From NCBI GenBank assembly GCA_028285345.1, contig JANQPT010000059.1, forward strand, positions 16,041 through 80,040: a stretch of DNA of 64,000 nucleotides, read 5' to 3'. The translations under genes were made by a program, and so were the position numbers. The notes under the pieces are model-generated. The model was not told the origin of the DNA and did no database searches. It saw only the letters and a list, made by a program, of their open reading frames with translations. Positions 17,739 to 26,554 of this stretch are shown in pieces. The DNA is from Planctomycetales bacterium. Lineage in GTDB: Bacteria > Planctomycetota > Planctomycetia > Planctomycetales > Planctomycetaceae. How positions within the stretch are numbered: the stretch's first letter is position 1; every line of letters begins with the position of its first letter.

Positions 17739-19046
17739 TCACTTTGCGGCGACTTGTGCGCGGCCCACGGCATAGAGTTGGTGATGCCCCCGCAGGTAGA
17801 TCACGCCGTCGCTGATGGCGGGTGTGGCGAAGAACTGTCCGGTGAGCTGGTTTTTGGCGAGGACTTCTCCCTCGACTCCAGGTTTGAGGACGGTGCAGAG
17901 GCCGTCTTTGCCCAAGCAGTACACTTTGCCGTCGCCGATGATCACTGACGCGCGGTACGACTTGCCGCCGAGTCGTTTGCGATAGTGGACGTTTCCGGTC
18001 GCCAAGTCCATGCAAAGCGCGACGCCGTTTTCCCGGACCATGTACAGCTTGCCGTCGTAAGCGGTGGGTGTCGTGATGTCGCTGCTTTCGCGGGGGAACA
18101 CCCACGGCCGCATCGACTTGTCGCTCGTCAAATCGCCCCGACCGCCGGTCTTAATGGCGATCGCTCGTCCCGCGCCTCCGTTGCCCGGATTGGCGGAGCA
18201 TTGCACGATCGTCGATTCACTCACGACCGGCGAGGCAATGATGCGGCCGAATTCGGATTTGATTTTCAATCCGCCGCAGATCCAATTTTGCTCGCCGGAG
18301 AGCGGGTTGTAGGAGTTGATATGGTCGGCGCCGGCGACGAGCAGTTCGGTCCGCTGCGGGGTTTGCAGGATGATCGGTGTGGAATAGGCGTCGGCCCCGT
18401 CTTTGAACGCGGGCAGCCTGCGCGGCTTCTTCCAAACCTCGTCGCCCGTCAGTTTGTCGAGCGCCAATACGTAAGATGGCCCCTTGGTCATGCAGGCGAT
18501 ATACAAGTGCTCGCCCCACAATCGCGGCGAGGAACCCATGCCGAACGTGATTTCGTACGGCCCGTATTCCTTGACCAGATTTCGCCGCCAGACCTCATCG
18601 CCTTCAACCGTGAAGCAGACGAGTTGCCCGGAGCCGAAGTAGGCCCAGACATGTTCTTCGTCCGCCGACGGGCAGGGGGTGGCGGCATTGTGCCGGTGGA
18701 CATACAGGTTCTTCGGCCCGTTGGCGGCCAGCACACCACGGCCGACGTTCTTTTTCCAGGCGATATTGCCGCTACGGCGATCGATGGCGAGCACCCAGAG
18801 CGAGGTGTCCTCGTCTTGGGTGGTGAGGTAAACGTGCCGCGAATTCACCGCGGGCGAGGAGTCTCCCCGTCCGGGCAGATTGATGTGCCAAGCGATGTTC
18901 TCCTTCAACGACCATTTGAGCGGCAGGTCCGCCTCAGAGGAAACTCCCGTCCCCGCCGCCCCGCGAAACCCGGGCCAGTTTTCGGCGTGTGCGATTGAGG
19001 TTGTGCAGAGCAGGCCAAGCAGCGCGAGAAACGGTAGGCGAGTCAT
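17739..19046 (-). CDS. Secreted PQQ-binding-like beta-propeller repeat protein
   Basis: A 435-residue exported protein with a signal peptide (residues 1-21, FLALLGLLCTTSIAHA). NWPGFRGAAGTG is the hallmark opening of planctomycete PQQ-like propellers. Repeated strand motifs such as VYLTTQDED, LYIACM, VYCLGKDG and IYLRG indicate a seven- or eight-bladed PQQ_2/BamB-type propeller. These proteins generally lack the catalytic residues of PQQ dehydrogenases, and the role is unknown. The start is supported by GAGGA at correct spacing. Confidence 0.85.
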   Translation of the reverse strand: MTRLPFLALLGLLCTTSIAHAENWPGFRGAAGTGVSSEADLPLKWSLKENIAWHINLPGRGDSSPAVNSRHVYLTTQDEDTSLWVLAIDRRSGNIAWKKNVGRGVLAANGPKNLYVHRHNAATPCPSADEEHVWAYFGSGQLVCFTVEGDEVWRRNLVKEYGPYEITFGMGSSPRLWGEHLYIACMTKGPSYVLALDKLTGDEVWKKPRRLPAFKDGADAYSTPIILQTPQRTELLVAGADHINSYNPLSGEQNWICGGLKIKSEFGRIIASPVVSESTIVQCSANPGNGGAGRAIAIKTGGRGDLTSDKSMRPWVFPRESSDITTPTAYDGKLYMVRENGVALCMDLATGNVHYRKRLGGKSYRASVIIGDGKVYCLGKDGLCTVLKPGVEGEVLAKNQLTGQFFATPAISDGVIYLRGHHQLYAVGRAQVAAK

Positions 19047-19268
19047 GGTGATCCTCGTGGAGATTCGATGCGTGTGTGGTTGTGCAGCAGTTGAGGTGGA
19101 TTATGCACGGGTTGCGCCATGAGGGCAAGCGCGAGGGTAGAGCACGTTGGATCGTGAACTTGAACTGTTACGCGGCTACACACTCATGTAACGTAATTGA
19201 ATCCGCATTTAAGTCTCCCTTCGTCACCGCTGCTTGTTGATCGCAATTGCTGTTCGACCGAGGTTGTC

Positions 19269-19877
19269 ATGCAACTTTGTATGTGTCTTGAGAATTGGCT
19301 CAATCAGCCGGGCTCTCCGGTCACATTGGACAAAATCACAGGAACCGCTGCACTTCGCGTGGGAGACATCACGAGGATTGAGCCGCTGCATTGTACCTTT
19401 TGCGGGGGGCACGGCGAGGGTGTCGAACCGCTGCGACGAATCTATCGCGAGTGTTCCTGCTCGGTTCTTGATCAGCTAGTGAGAGCGGCGCCCGAGCATG
19501 TTGTTCTTGACGAGCGGATGAATGAATATCATCTGCTTGACGGCCGAGGCGGTTACCGCCTGTTTTACTTCTGCCCCGCTTGCGGGGGGCAGTTGCCGAA
19601 ATCGCGTCGCGGAGACTACTTCACAAAGCCGAGTTTGATCGACCGGATCAGATTCCGTTTGACGACTTGCCGGATCCAATCGATCGATGACATGTACCGC
19701 ATACTCGGAGAGCCGGACAGGTCCATTCCGCCTGGCACGCCGGGGCTTGAAGGAGATCAAGTGGCCACATATACATACTCAAAGCGCTGGAACAATATGG
19801 AAGTGCACGTTCTGGAGCAACGGGACGGCTCAATTCAAATTGTCTGCACGCCGAAATTCAAGGGGTTTGATGATTGA
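19269..19877 (+). CDS. Hypothetical protein with two CxxC pairs
   Basis: A 202-residue protein probably starting at the ATG at 19269; the frame is open 24 codons further upstream. It carries C42-TF-C45 followed by GGHGEG, and C102-PA-C105 followed by GGQLPKS, which look like a split zinc-binding site. The C-terminal part (about 130-202) reads like a small alpha/beta domain (ILGEPDRSIPPGTPG, YTYSKRWNNMEVHVLE). No signal peptide. I do not recognise the family. The deaminase gene starts 41 bases downstream, so the two may be cotranscribed. Confidence 0.6.
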   Translation: MQLCMCLENWLNQPGSPVTLDKITGTAALRVGDITRIEPLHCTFCGGHGEGVEPLRRIYRECSCSVLDQLVRAAPEHVVLDERMNEYHLLDGRGGYRLFYFCPACGGQLPKSRRGDYFTKPSLIDRIRFRLTTCRIQSIDDMYRILGEPDRSIPPGTPGLEGDQVATYTYSKRWNNMEVHVLEQRDGSIQIVCTPKFKGFDD

Positions 19878-19918
19878 AGAACTTGTGGATGTAACTTGCT
19901 CCGCAGAGGAGGCGTAAC

Positions 19919-20362
19919 ATGGATGAATTCATGGAAGCGGCGATTGAGGAGGCGCGCACCGGGCTGGCGGCCGGGGGTGTGCCGATCGGGTCGGTGTTGG
20001 TGCTCGACGGCGAAATCGTCGGCCGCGGCCACAACCAGCGCGTGCAACAGGGGAGCGCGATTTTGCATGCGGAGATGCATTGCCTGGAAAACGCTGGACG
20101 GTTGACGCCGGCCGATTATCGCCGCGCCGTGGTGTATTCGACACTCTCTCCCTGCGACATGTGCAGCGGTGCGATCTTGCTGTACAAGATTCCGACCGTG
20201 ATCGTCGGCGAAAACCGGACGTTCCAAGGTCCCGAAGCTTATGTGCGGTCGCAAGGGGTGGATGTGCAAGTCGTCGATAACCAGGAGTGCGTGAAGTTGA
20301 TGGAAGAGTTCATTGAGGAGCATCCGGAGTTGTGGAATGAAGATATCGGCGAGATTTCTTAG
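19919..20362 (+). CDS. Cytosine deaminase-like nucleoside deaminase (yeast FCY1 type)
   Basis: A zinc-dependent CDA-fold deaminase of 147 residues. Zinc ligands and the catalytic Glu are visible as H50-A-E52 and C79-x2-C82 (LSPCDMCSGA). The arrangement around them (GRGHNQR, GSAILHAEMHCLENAGRL, IVGENRTF, and a C-terminal WNEDIGE) matches yeast cytosine deaminase FCY1 closely as I recall it, more than tRNA adenosine or guanine deaminases. Expected reaction: cytosine to uracil plus ammonia. A strong AGAGGAGG ribosome binding site precedes the start. Confidence 0.85.
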   Translation: MDEFMEAAIEEARTGLAAGGVPIGSVLVLDGEIVGRGHNQRVQQGSAILHAEMHCLENAGRLTPADYRRAVVYSTLSPCDMCSGAILLYKIPTVIVGENRTFQGPEAYVRSQGVDVQVVDNQECVKLMEEFIEEHPELWNEDIGEIS

Positions 20363-20405
20363 GCGTGTGTTGGTCCGGTTGCTTCTCGAAACACACATCG
20401 ATGAC

Positions 20406-20422
20406 GGCCGGTGAAACCGGCC
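20406..20422. repeat. REP-like palindrome
   Basis: GGCCGGT-GAA-ACCGGCC is a perfect 7-bp stem in the gap between the deaminase and the DUF4272 gene. Only one copy is visible in this window. Confidence 0.5.
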
Positions 20423-20622
20423 CTACGACACTGATCTCGTTCGGATTGGATGCGACCACATCAAGACCTTGTGTCTCTGGTGTTCGATATGTGTGCTCAA
20501 TATTGCGCCGACCAGTAGCATTGTTCGGGATTTCTGGACAAGAACATGCGAATGTTCTGTCGCAACCCATTGCCACCTACGATACGCTTCACTTATCGAA
20601 ACTTCACTTCGGGACACTCCTA

Positions 20623-21372
20623 ATGATTTCTAATCCATTGCCCGATTATCCAGCACCCGATGAGTGGAAGATTGCCAGTTCTAATCAGATTCAACGTGCC
20701 AAACGTTCATTCGAGGAACTGAAGAAGCGTCACGTTCCCGTGTATCATGGTCCATTGCTTGTACCTGATGACGACGAAGCAGTAGTGCAATCCCCCCAGG
20801 ATGTCGCACGGCGTACGATTGTACTTTGGGCTGTTGAATTGCACGGGGAAGGGGTCCCTGCGGAAGAAGTCTGCGAAATCGTTAACGAACTTGATTTGTG
20901 GAAATACGTCAGTCCAGAGGAGGTACGTTTTCTGGAAAATGAAGACCCTGACGCGGAGGAATGCCGCAAATGTGTATGGCGATTAGAATGTTTATGGGTG
21001 CTCATGTGGGCTCTACGCTACATAGATGAGTTGTCATGGCCAGGTGGCATGTGTGATGTGGATAAGTTAGCCACACTCCTCAGCAAGTACGAAGACGATC
21101 CAGCCTTTATCGAGAAAGCGAAGTTGAGACCAAAGTCTGAGCTACTCGATGCACAGGACCTCACACTGCGAATTCATTGGGCGATTCGTGACGCCTTTTT
21201 TCATCAAGGAGGAAGCCTGCCTGAAGACCTTGACTGGTCGGGCAACTGTGAATTCATTCCAGTTTCAGTGTCTGCTGCGAGTCTTGTCGTGCAAGAACGG
21301 CACTATGTCTTGACCTGGTTGGTAAACTCTCCATTACCCAGCGACTGGGACAATATTGATACGGGGACCTAA
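20623..21372 (+). CDS. DUF4272 domain-containing protein
   Basis: A 249-residue soluble protein assigned to DUF4272 from the pattern RRTIVLWAVELHGEG, FLENEDPDAEECRKCVWRLECLWVLMWAL and LRIHWAIRDAFFHQG. No catalytic motif or signal peptide is seen and the biochemical function of the family is unknown. The ATG at 20623 is chosen; the frame is open 86 codons upstream across a palindrome and non-coding-looking sequence. It is convergent with the Tae4-like amidase gene (48-base gap), which raises but does not prove a functional link. Its composition is less GC-rich than its neighbours. Confidence 0.75.
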   Translation: MISNPLPDYPAPDEWKIASSNQIQRAKRSFEELKKRHVPVYHGPLLVPDDDEAVVQSPQDVARRTIVLWAVELHGEGVPAEEVCEIVNELDLWKYVSPEEVRFLENEDPDAEECRKCVWRLECLWVLMWALRYIDELSWPGGMCDVDKLATLLSKYEDDPAFIEKAKLRPKSELLDAQDLTLRIHWAIRDAFFHQGGSLPEDLDWSGNCEFIPVSVSAASLVVQERHYVLTWLVNSPLPSDWDNIDTGT

Positions 21373-21420
21373 TTCAGCATCAGTGTTTTTTGCGAGATTA
21401 AAGTATCTTAGACCGGCGCA

Positions 21421-21900
21421 TCAAATGCGGCTCTCCAGCAATGAGTGCGTTTCCCAGATCAGGATCTCCCTGCCGCCGAAGTAATCGTTTCCCGCGCATT
21501 TGTTTTGGTACCCGTCCCACAAGTCGATGTGCAAGTAGCCGAACGCGATGATGCCGTAATAGTCGCGGACATCCTTGGCCTCGGTGCCGACTGGGAACTT
21601 GACCGGTTTGCCAAATCGGGAGTTGAGGTAAAGACGGATGTCGCGCGTGCTGTAAACGTACCGCTTCTTGTCGCGGCCGCGATTGGTCCGGACTTTGGGT
21701 CCCGCGTAACCAATGGGCTTGCCCGAGTAGTTGAGTGAACGGCTCACACGGATCGCGCAGGTGTCTTTGTAACTCTGAAATTGCTCGTTTTCCAAATTCC
21801 GCTGAACGGTTCCTCCAATCAGGCGGGCGATGTGTGAGACTCCCCCTTGGGGATAGTGCATAAACATGATTTCAATCGCCGGCAATGCCAATCTCGCCAT
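21421..21900 (-). CDS. Tae4-like peptidoglycan amidase (T6SS effector family)
   Basis: A 159-residue protein resembling type VI secretion amidase effector Tae4, an NlpC/P60-like DL-endopeptidase that cuts the peptide stem of peptidoglycan. The catalytic Cys is C48 in DTCAIRVSRSLNYSG. The His is H124 in YLHIDLWDG, and D139 in GNDYF is the probable third residue. Spacing matches the Cys-His-Asp triad I recall for Salmonella Tae4 (44/126/137). There is no signal peptide, as expected for a syringe-delivered effector. AAGGAG precedes the ATG at 21900. No T6SS component and no Tai4-like immunity gene are seen nearby. Possible acquired toxin. Confidence 0.75.
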   Translation of the reverse strand: MARLALPAIEIMFMHYPQGGVSHIARLIGGTVQRNLENEQFQSYKDTCAIRVSRSLNYSGKPIGYAGPKVRTNRGRDKKRYVYSTRDIRLYLNSRFGKPVKFPVGTEAKDVRDYYGIIAFGYLHIDLWDGYQNKCAGNDYFGGREILIWETHSLLESRI

Positions 21901-22408
21901 GGTATTCTCCTTAACAGATCCTCGCATTCCTTCGACGTGACCGGTGCCTAAAACCGGCTGTGGCCGCTGCCAAATAATCGGCGGCGGCTCGGTCACTTAT
22001 TGGAATGCGTGACGTGTGGATTAAAGTGAGGTGGAAGAATTGAGTTGAAGGGGCATACGTCGGAACGCAATGCGTCCCCCGGCCCCAATAGTTTATCCGA
22101 CCGATCCCAGTGGAATGGGGCAACTAATTATTGCTGGCCGGCGTCGGTGTTGTAGGCTATGCATCGAGCCAAGCCGTAGAGGCAGAGTTGGTGCGGCAGC
22201 GAGTTGAGCAGCGGCCGGAGTTGTGGTTTGATGATCGGGGGAGGTCGTTTAGCTCGTCGCCCATCCGGTCCCGATTTGCACCAGCGTGAGGCTCACGCTC
22301 GCCGATCGGGATCAGCTGCCAGAAAAGCGGAACGTTCCTGCTTGGCGATGCGTCTCTAGTCTTGTGCATTTGGGATGTCCCACCAACCCGATCATCAAGG
22401 ATCGCATC
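21901..22408. other. Intergenic region with small palindromes
   Basis: No gene was found in these 508 bp. A short hairpin GCGTGA-GGC-TCACGC at about 22284-22298 resembles a REP unit. It separates the divergent Tae4-like gene and the secreted-protein gene, so promoters for both are expected here. Confidence 0.45.
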
Positions 22409-23269
22409 ATGAGATGGGTGATGGCTGCTGTGTGTGTAGTGTTTGTGACCGGAACTGCCGCCCCAGTAAGCATCTGTGCGGACGAATTTGCTGCCGGGAT
22501 CTACCGCGTGGTTCCCGACGGCCAGGGCAAGCGTGTCGCGCGGTCTTCCGGCGGCACCGTCGATTTGGGAGATCGGGTTTCGGACAATTTCGGCGATGTC
22601 TCACTCTGGTCGCTTTCGAATCAGAACGACCGCTTTCGCGTGCAGATGGAGCAGGCCGGTCCGGTCGACGGGGAAGGGCGGTTGGCGATTTACGTCGACG
22701 GAGTTTGCGAAGTCGTGGGATCGACTTCCGGATCCCCCGGCAAGGAAAAGCGGCAACTGATGGCCGTTGTCGAGGGTCTGGAGAATGCCAAGAAGTTGTT
22801 CAGCCAGTTAAGAGCAAAGTTGAAACTGCGGAAGCACCCGGGCCATCAACTGCTGGTGAGTTGGAAACCTCAGCGGGCCAGCTATAAGGTTGGGGAACCG
22901 GTGACGTTGGAACTGGCGATTAAAAATGTCGGGTCGACCACGGTTCGCTTCATCGAAGGGGGACAGCAACGCGGCGCGCGCGACAATCAGTTCGGCTTTA
23001 CGGCATTTTCGGGATCGGGACACGGCAAACCGATCCCCGACACCGGTGATCCGAGACATTTTGGCGGCATCGGCGCGTTTCGCGAAATCAAGCCGGGCGA
23101 GACATTTCGCAAGCAGGTGGACGTCACCAAGTGGTTCAAATTCGAGGAAACGGGAACCTATGAAATCACCGGCATCTACGAGCTTGAGCTGCGTAACAAG
23201 GATTTTGATTTCAATGCGCTGTGGGACGAGTACGCGATTGGCCGATGCCGGGTACGGATTGTGGAGTGA
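22409..23269 (+). CDS. Secreted hypothetical protein with Ig-like domain
   Basis: A 286-residue exported protein; residues 1-24 are a signal peptide (VMAAVCVVFVTGTAA). Residues about 25-120 have an unrecognised beta-rich fold. Residues about 150-286 look like an immunoglobulin-type beta sandwich: KVGEPVTLELAIKNVGSTTVRF, then KPGETFRKQVDVTKWF and GTYEITGIYELEL, as in BsuPI or intracellular proteinase-inhibitor-like domains. AAGGA at proper spacing supports the ATG at 22409. Function unknown. Confidence 0.65.
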   Translation: MRWVMAAVCVVFVTGTAAPVSICADEFAAGIYRVVPDGQGKRVARSSGGTVDLGDRVSDNFGDVSLWSLSNQNDRFRVQMEQAGPVDGEGRLAIYVDGVCEVVGSTSGSPGKEKRQLMAVVEGLENAKKLFSQLRAKLKLRKHPGHQLLVSWKPQRASYKVGEPVTLELAIKNVGSTTVRFIEGGQQRGARDNQFGFTAFSGSGHGKPIPDTGDPRHFGGIGAFREIKPGETFRKQVDVTKWFKFEETGTYEITGIYELELRNKDFDFNALWDEYAIGRCRVRIVE

Positions 23270-23282
23270 TGTGGAGGTGTGG

Positions 23283-23375
23283 TTTTTGGGTGTTGGCGAA
23301 GTTCAAACGGCGGTGTGTCACCAAGGTGAAGAAAAAGCACCCTCCCGGTACACGAGCGCGTCGATAGTTGGGCAT
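23283..23375 (-). pseudogene. REP-associated tyrosine transposase (RAYT) N-terminal remnant
   Basis: The minus strand reads MPNYRRARVPGGCFFFTLV followed by THRR, the highly conserved N-terminus of REP-associated (IS200-like, Transposase_17) transposases. Only about 30 codons survive; the HUH catalytic core is missing. It sits just downstream of the secreted-protein gene. Confidence 0.7.
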
Positions 23376-23398
23376 CAGGGCCTCAGAAGCAGCATGAC

Positions 23399-24721
23399 CT
23401 ACACCGCCGGCAGTTCCCACTCTTTGCGATACTCGCGCCCCAACAGCGCGTTTGCTTCCGAGTCATTCCCGCAGGTCATCGCCGCCGGGTCAAACTCGAT
23501 ATCCCGGCCGACGCGGTAGGCGACGTTGCCCAGGTGGCACAGGGCGCTGGTGATGTGGCCGATTTCGATGTCGGACGTGGGCGTTTCGCGCGTTTTGACG
23601 CAGTGGATGAAGTTTTGGTGGTGCGTGCGGGCTTGGTCGCTGGTGTCGGAGGTGGGGGCGTCTTTCTGGTCGTAGACCTTCCAGCCGCCGCGGTCGACGA
23701 TCAGCGTGCCGCGATCACCATAAAACCCGGCAGCGGCGCTGCGGCCTTCTTGGCCGTGGTTGGTCCACAGACGGTGTTCCCAAGTGATCATCACGTCGTC
23801 GTAGCGGTAGTGGACCAGATGGGTGTCGGGCGTTTGTTGGTCGTCGTCGAAATAGAATTTGCCGCCTGTTGCGGAGACGCGATTGGGCAGGCCGACATTC
23901 AGGCCCCAGCGGGCGATGTCGAGCATGTGCACGCCCCAGTTGCCCATCTCGCCGGTGCCGTAATCCCAGAACCAGTGCCAGTTGTAGTGAAAGCGGTTGG
24001 GGTTGAAGGGTCGTGCCGTTGCGGGTCCGAGCCACATGTCGTAATCGACGCCGGCGGGAGTCTCGGTATCTTTCTTGTGGCCGATCGATTTGCGGGTGTG
24101 GATCGTCCAGGCCTTGGCGAGTTTGACTTTGCCAAGTTTGCCGCTGCGGACGTAATCGACGGCCGATTGGAAATGTGATCCGGACCGCTGATGGATTCCC
24201 GATTGCACAACCCGTTTATGGTTGCGGGCGGCCTCGACCATTTTGATCCCTTCCAGCACGTTGTGCGAGACCGGCTTTTCGACGTAAACGTCTTTGCCGG
24301 CCTGACAGGCCATGATCGCCATCAGCGCGTGCCAGTGGTCCGGCGTGGCGATGACGACGGCATCGATGTCGGGATCGTCAATCAATTTACGGAAATCAGA
24401 CGCGAGTTTGGGGGGCTTGCCCTGGGCTTCCTGAATCGATTTCGCTGCCCGCGGGAGAACGTTTTCGTCGACGTCGCAAATCGCGGTTAAGTTCACATCC
24501 GGCAGCGACGCCATGCTGGTGGTGAGAAATTTCCCTTGTCCGCGGACGCCAATACCGGCGACATTGACCCGTTCGTTGGCGGAGGATTTTGCGACGGCGG
24601 TTGCGCCGGCCAATCCGACCATCCCGGCGGCAACACCGGCGGCGTTCTTCGCGCTGGAATTGAGGAATTGCCGGCGGTTGATCGGCGGATTCTTGAAGTC
24701 GATCGGCTGCATGTCGGGCAT
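23399..24721 (-). CDS. Gfo/Idh/MocA family oxidoreductase with Tat signal
   Basis: A 440-residue exported NAD(P)-dependent oxidoreductase-like protein. The twin-arginine motif NRRQFLNSS lies at residues 15-23, followed by an Ala/Gly-rich hydrophobic segment. The Rossmann domain has the VAGIGVRGQGK nucleotide loop near residue 55 and the EKPVSHN segment (EKP is the signature containing the catalytic Lys). The C-terminal domain has the GVHMLDIARWGL pattern. Such Tat-exported members are very numerous in planctomycetes; the substrate, probably a sugar derivative, is unknown. Confidence 0.9.
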   Translation of the reverse strand: MPDMQPIDFKNPPINRRQFLNSSAKNAAGVAAGMVGLAGATAVAKSSANERVNVAGIGVRGQGKFLTTSMASLPDVNLTAICDVDENVLPRAAKSIQEAQGKPPKLASDFRKLIDDPDIDAVVIATPDHWHALMAIMACQAGKDVYVEKPVSHNVLEGIKMVEAARNHKRVVQSGIHQRSGSHFQSAVDYVRSGKLGKVKLAKAWTIHTRKSIGHKKDTETPAGVDYDMWLGPATARPFNPNRFHYNWHWFWDYGTGEMGNWGVHMLDIARWGLNVGLPNRVSATGGKFYFDDDQQTPDTHLVHYRYDDVMITWEHRLWTNHGQEGRSAAAGFYGDRGTLIVDRGGWKVYDQKDAPTSDTSDQARTHHQNFIHCVKTRETPTSDIEIGHITSALCHLGNVAYRVGRDIEFDPAAMTCGNDSEANALLGREYRKEWELPAV

Positions 24722-24769
24722 GATATCGGCCCCGCATGGGGTGGAGTTCGTGAAGTTCGTGAGGAATGA

Positions 24770-26554
24770 CTATTCGGTGATCATATCCCGCACCGTGTGG
24801 CCGGAGGGGATCATGGGGAGCACGTGCTCCTGGTAGGGGCAGAGGACGTCGAGCAGGTACGGGCCGTCGGAGGCGAGCATCTCCGCCAAGGCATCCGGGA
24901 ATTCTTGTTTGCTGCGGACGTGACGTCCGGCGACGCCATAGCCAGCGGCGATTTTGACGAAATCGGGATACGGCTCGTCAATCCGTTCGGTTTCGCCCTT
25001 GCCGGTCGCTTCGGGATGATCGACGGGCCCGAGATAGGTGTGGGCGCGGTTGCTGGCATGGAAGCGGTCCTCCCACTGCATCACCATGCCGAGATGCTGG
25101 TTGTTGAGCAACAGGATTTTGACCGGCAGCTTTTCGCAGTGGAGCGTAGCGAGTTCTTGGATGTTCATTTGGAACGAGCCGTCGCCGTCGATGTCAATGA
25201 CCGTGCTGCCGGGATGTGCGGCCTGCACGCCCATGGCGGCGGGGAGCCCGAAGCCCATCGAACCGAGGCCCGAACTGCTCAGCCAACGGCGCGGGCGGTC
25301 GAACTTGTAGTATTGGGCTGCCCACATCTGGTGTTGGCCGACGCCGACGGTGACGTAGACGTCGTCTTGCTGCGTTTGTTGCCAGAGTTCGGAAATGGCG
25401 TATTGGGGCAGGATGAAATCGCCGGCGTCTTTGTAGCGGAGCGGATGCTTTTCTTTCCAGTCGGTGCACTGCTGTTTCCAACCGGAGATGTCGGGAATGT
25501 CGGCAGGGGCCATCTCGGCGTTGAGGGCGATCAGCGATTGCTTGAGATCGGCGTTGATCGGGATGTGGGCTTCTTTGTTCTTGTGGATCTCGGAGGGATC
25601 GATTTCGATATGCACAATTTTTCCATGTTTGGCAAAATCCTCCAACTTACCGGTCACGCGGTCGTCGAATCGGACGCCGAAGGCCAAGAGCAGGTCGGCT
25701 TCCGAGATGGCGTAATTCGCGTATTCGGTGCCGTGCATGCCGAGCATGTGGAGCGATTGTTCGTGTGTTCCCGGAAAGGCGCCCAGACCCATTAAGGTCA
25801 TGGTGACCGGGATGCCGGTCCGCTCGGCAAAGATCATGAGCTGGTCGGCGGCATCGGAGTGGATCGCGCCGCCGCCGACGTACAGTATCGGCTTTTTGGC
25901 ACGGCGGATGGCCGCCAGCACTTGCCGGATCTGTTCGGGAGCGGCGTGTCGAGTATCAGGTCGATAGCCGGGAAGGTACGTCGGCGGGTCGAAGTCCGGT
26001 TGTTCGTCGACGATGGTGTTCTGCACGTTTTTGGGAACGTCAATCAGAACCGGTCCGGGACGGCCGGTTGTGGCGATGTAGAACGCCTCCTTGACGACCC
26101 GGGCCAAGTCGTTAACGTCGGTCACCAAATAGTGGTGCTTGGTGATGGCCCGACAGACTTCAACGATCGGTGTTTCCTGGAAGGCGTCGGTCCCGATGAC
26201 CGCGGTGGGAACTTGTCCTGTGATGGCGATGATCGGGCAGCTATCCAATTTCGCGTCGGCCAATCCGGTGACGAGATTCGTCGCTCCCGGCCCGCTGGTG
26301 GCGACGCAAACGCCGACTCGGCCCGTGCTTCGGGCGTATCCTTCGGCGGCGAAGGCGCCTCCCTGTTCGTGGCGCGGGAGAATCGTGCGGAGTTCGCTGG
26401 CCCGCTTCGTCAGTGACTGATGAATGGGCATGCTGGCGCCGCCCGGGTAGGCGAAAATGGTGTCGACTCCCTGCCGAATCAACGCATCGACCAAGATGTC
26501 GGAGCCGTTGAGTGGAGTCTGTTGGGTTTTCGTGTGTTCTTCTGCAAGTGACAC
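24770..26554 (-). CDS. ilvB: Acetolactate synthase large subunit
   Basis: ThDP-dependent enzyme that condenses pyruvate to 2-acetolactate in valine/leucine biosynthesis, or makes acetohydroxybutyrate for isoleucine. All three domains are present in 594 residues: the PYR domain with RHEQGGAFAAEGYARSTG (catalytic Glu region), the central FAD-binding domain with GVRFDDRVTGK, and the PP domain with the ThDP/Mg motif beginning GDGSFQMNIQEL and ending NNQHLGMV. It starts with GTG, supported by GAGGA. No small regulatory subunit (ilvN) lies next to it, so that subunit must be elsewhere if present. Confidence 0.93.
   Translation of the reverse strand: MSLAEEHTKTQQTPLNGSDILVDALIRQGVDTIFAYPGGASMPIHQSLTKRASELRTILPRHEQGGAFAAEGYARSTGRVGVCVATSGPGATNLVTGLADAKLDSCPIIAITGQVPTAVIGTDAFQETPIVEVCRAITKHHYLVTDVNDLARVVKEAFYIATTGRPGPVLIDVPKNVQNTIVDEQPDFDPPTYLPGYRPDTRHAAPEQIRQVLAAIRRAKKPILYVGGGAIHSDAADQLMIFAERTGIPVTMTLMGLGAFPGTHEQSLHMLGMHGTEYANYAISEADLLLAFGVRFDDRVTGKLEDFAKHGKIVHIEIDPSEIHKNKEAHIPINADLKQSLIALNAEMAPADIPDISGWKQQCTDWKEKHPLRYKDAGDFILPQYAISELWQQTQQDDVYVTVGVGQHQMWAAQYYKFDRPRRWLSSSGLGSMGFGLPAAMGVQAAHPGSTVIDIDGDGSFQMNIQELATLHCEKLPVKILLLNNQHLGMVMQWEDRFHASNRAHTYLGPVDHPEATGKGETERIDEPYPDFVKIAAGYGVAGRHVRSKQEFPDALAEMLASDGPYLLDVLCPYQEHVLPMIPSGHTVRDMITE

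Noticed and set aside
20365..20622. N-terminal extension of the DUF4272 protein
   Set aside because: The extension crosses a REP-like palindrome and reads as non-conserved sequence; the ATG at 20623 starts the recognisable protein.
23534..26416. Long plus-strand frames opposite the oxidoreductase and ilvB
   Set aside because: Antisense shadows of two well-conserved enzymes; Val/Gly/Asp-biased composition typical of such shadows.
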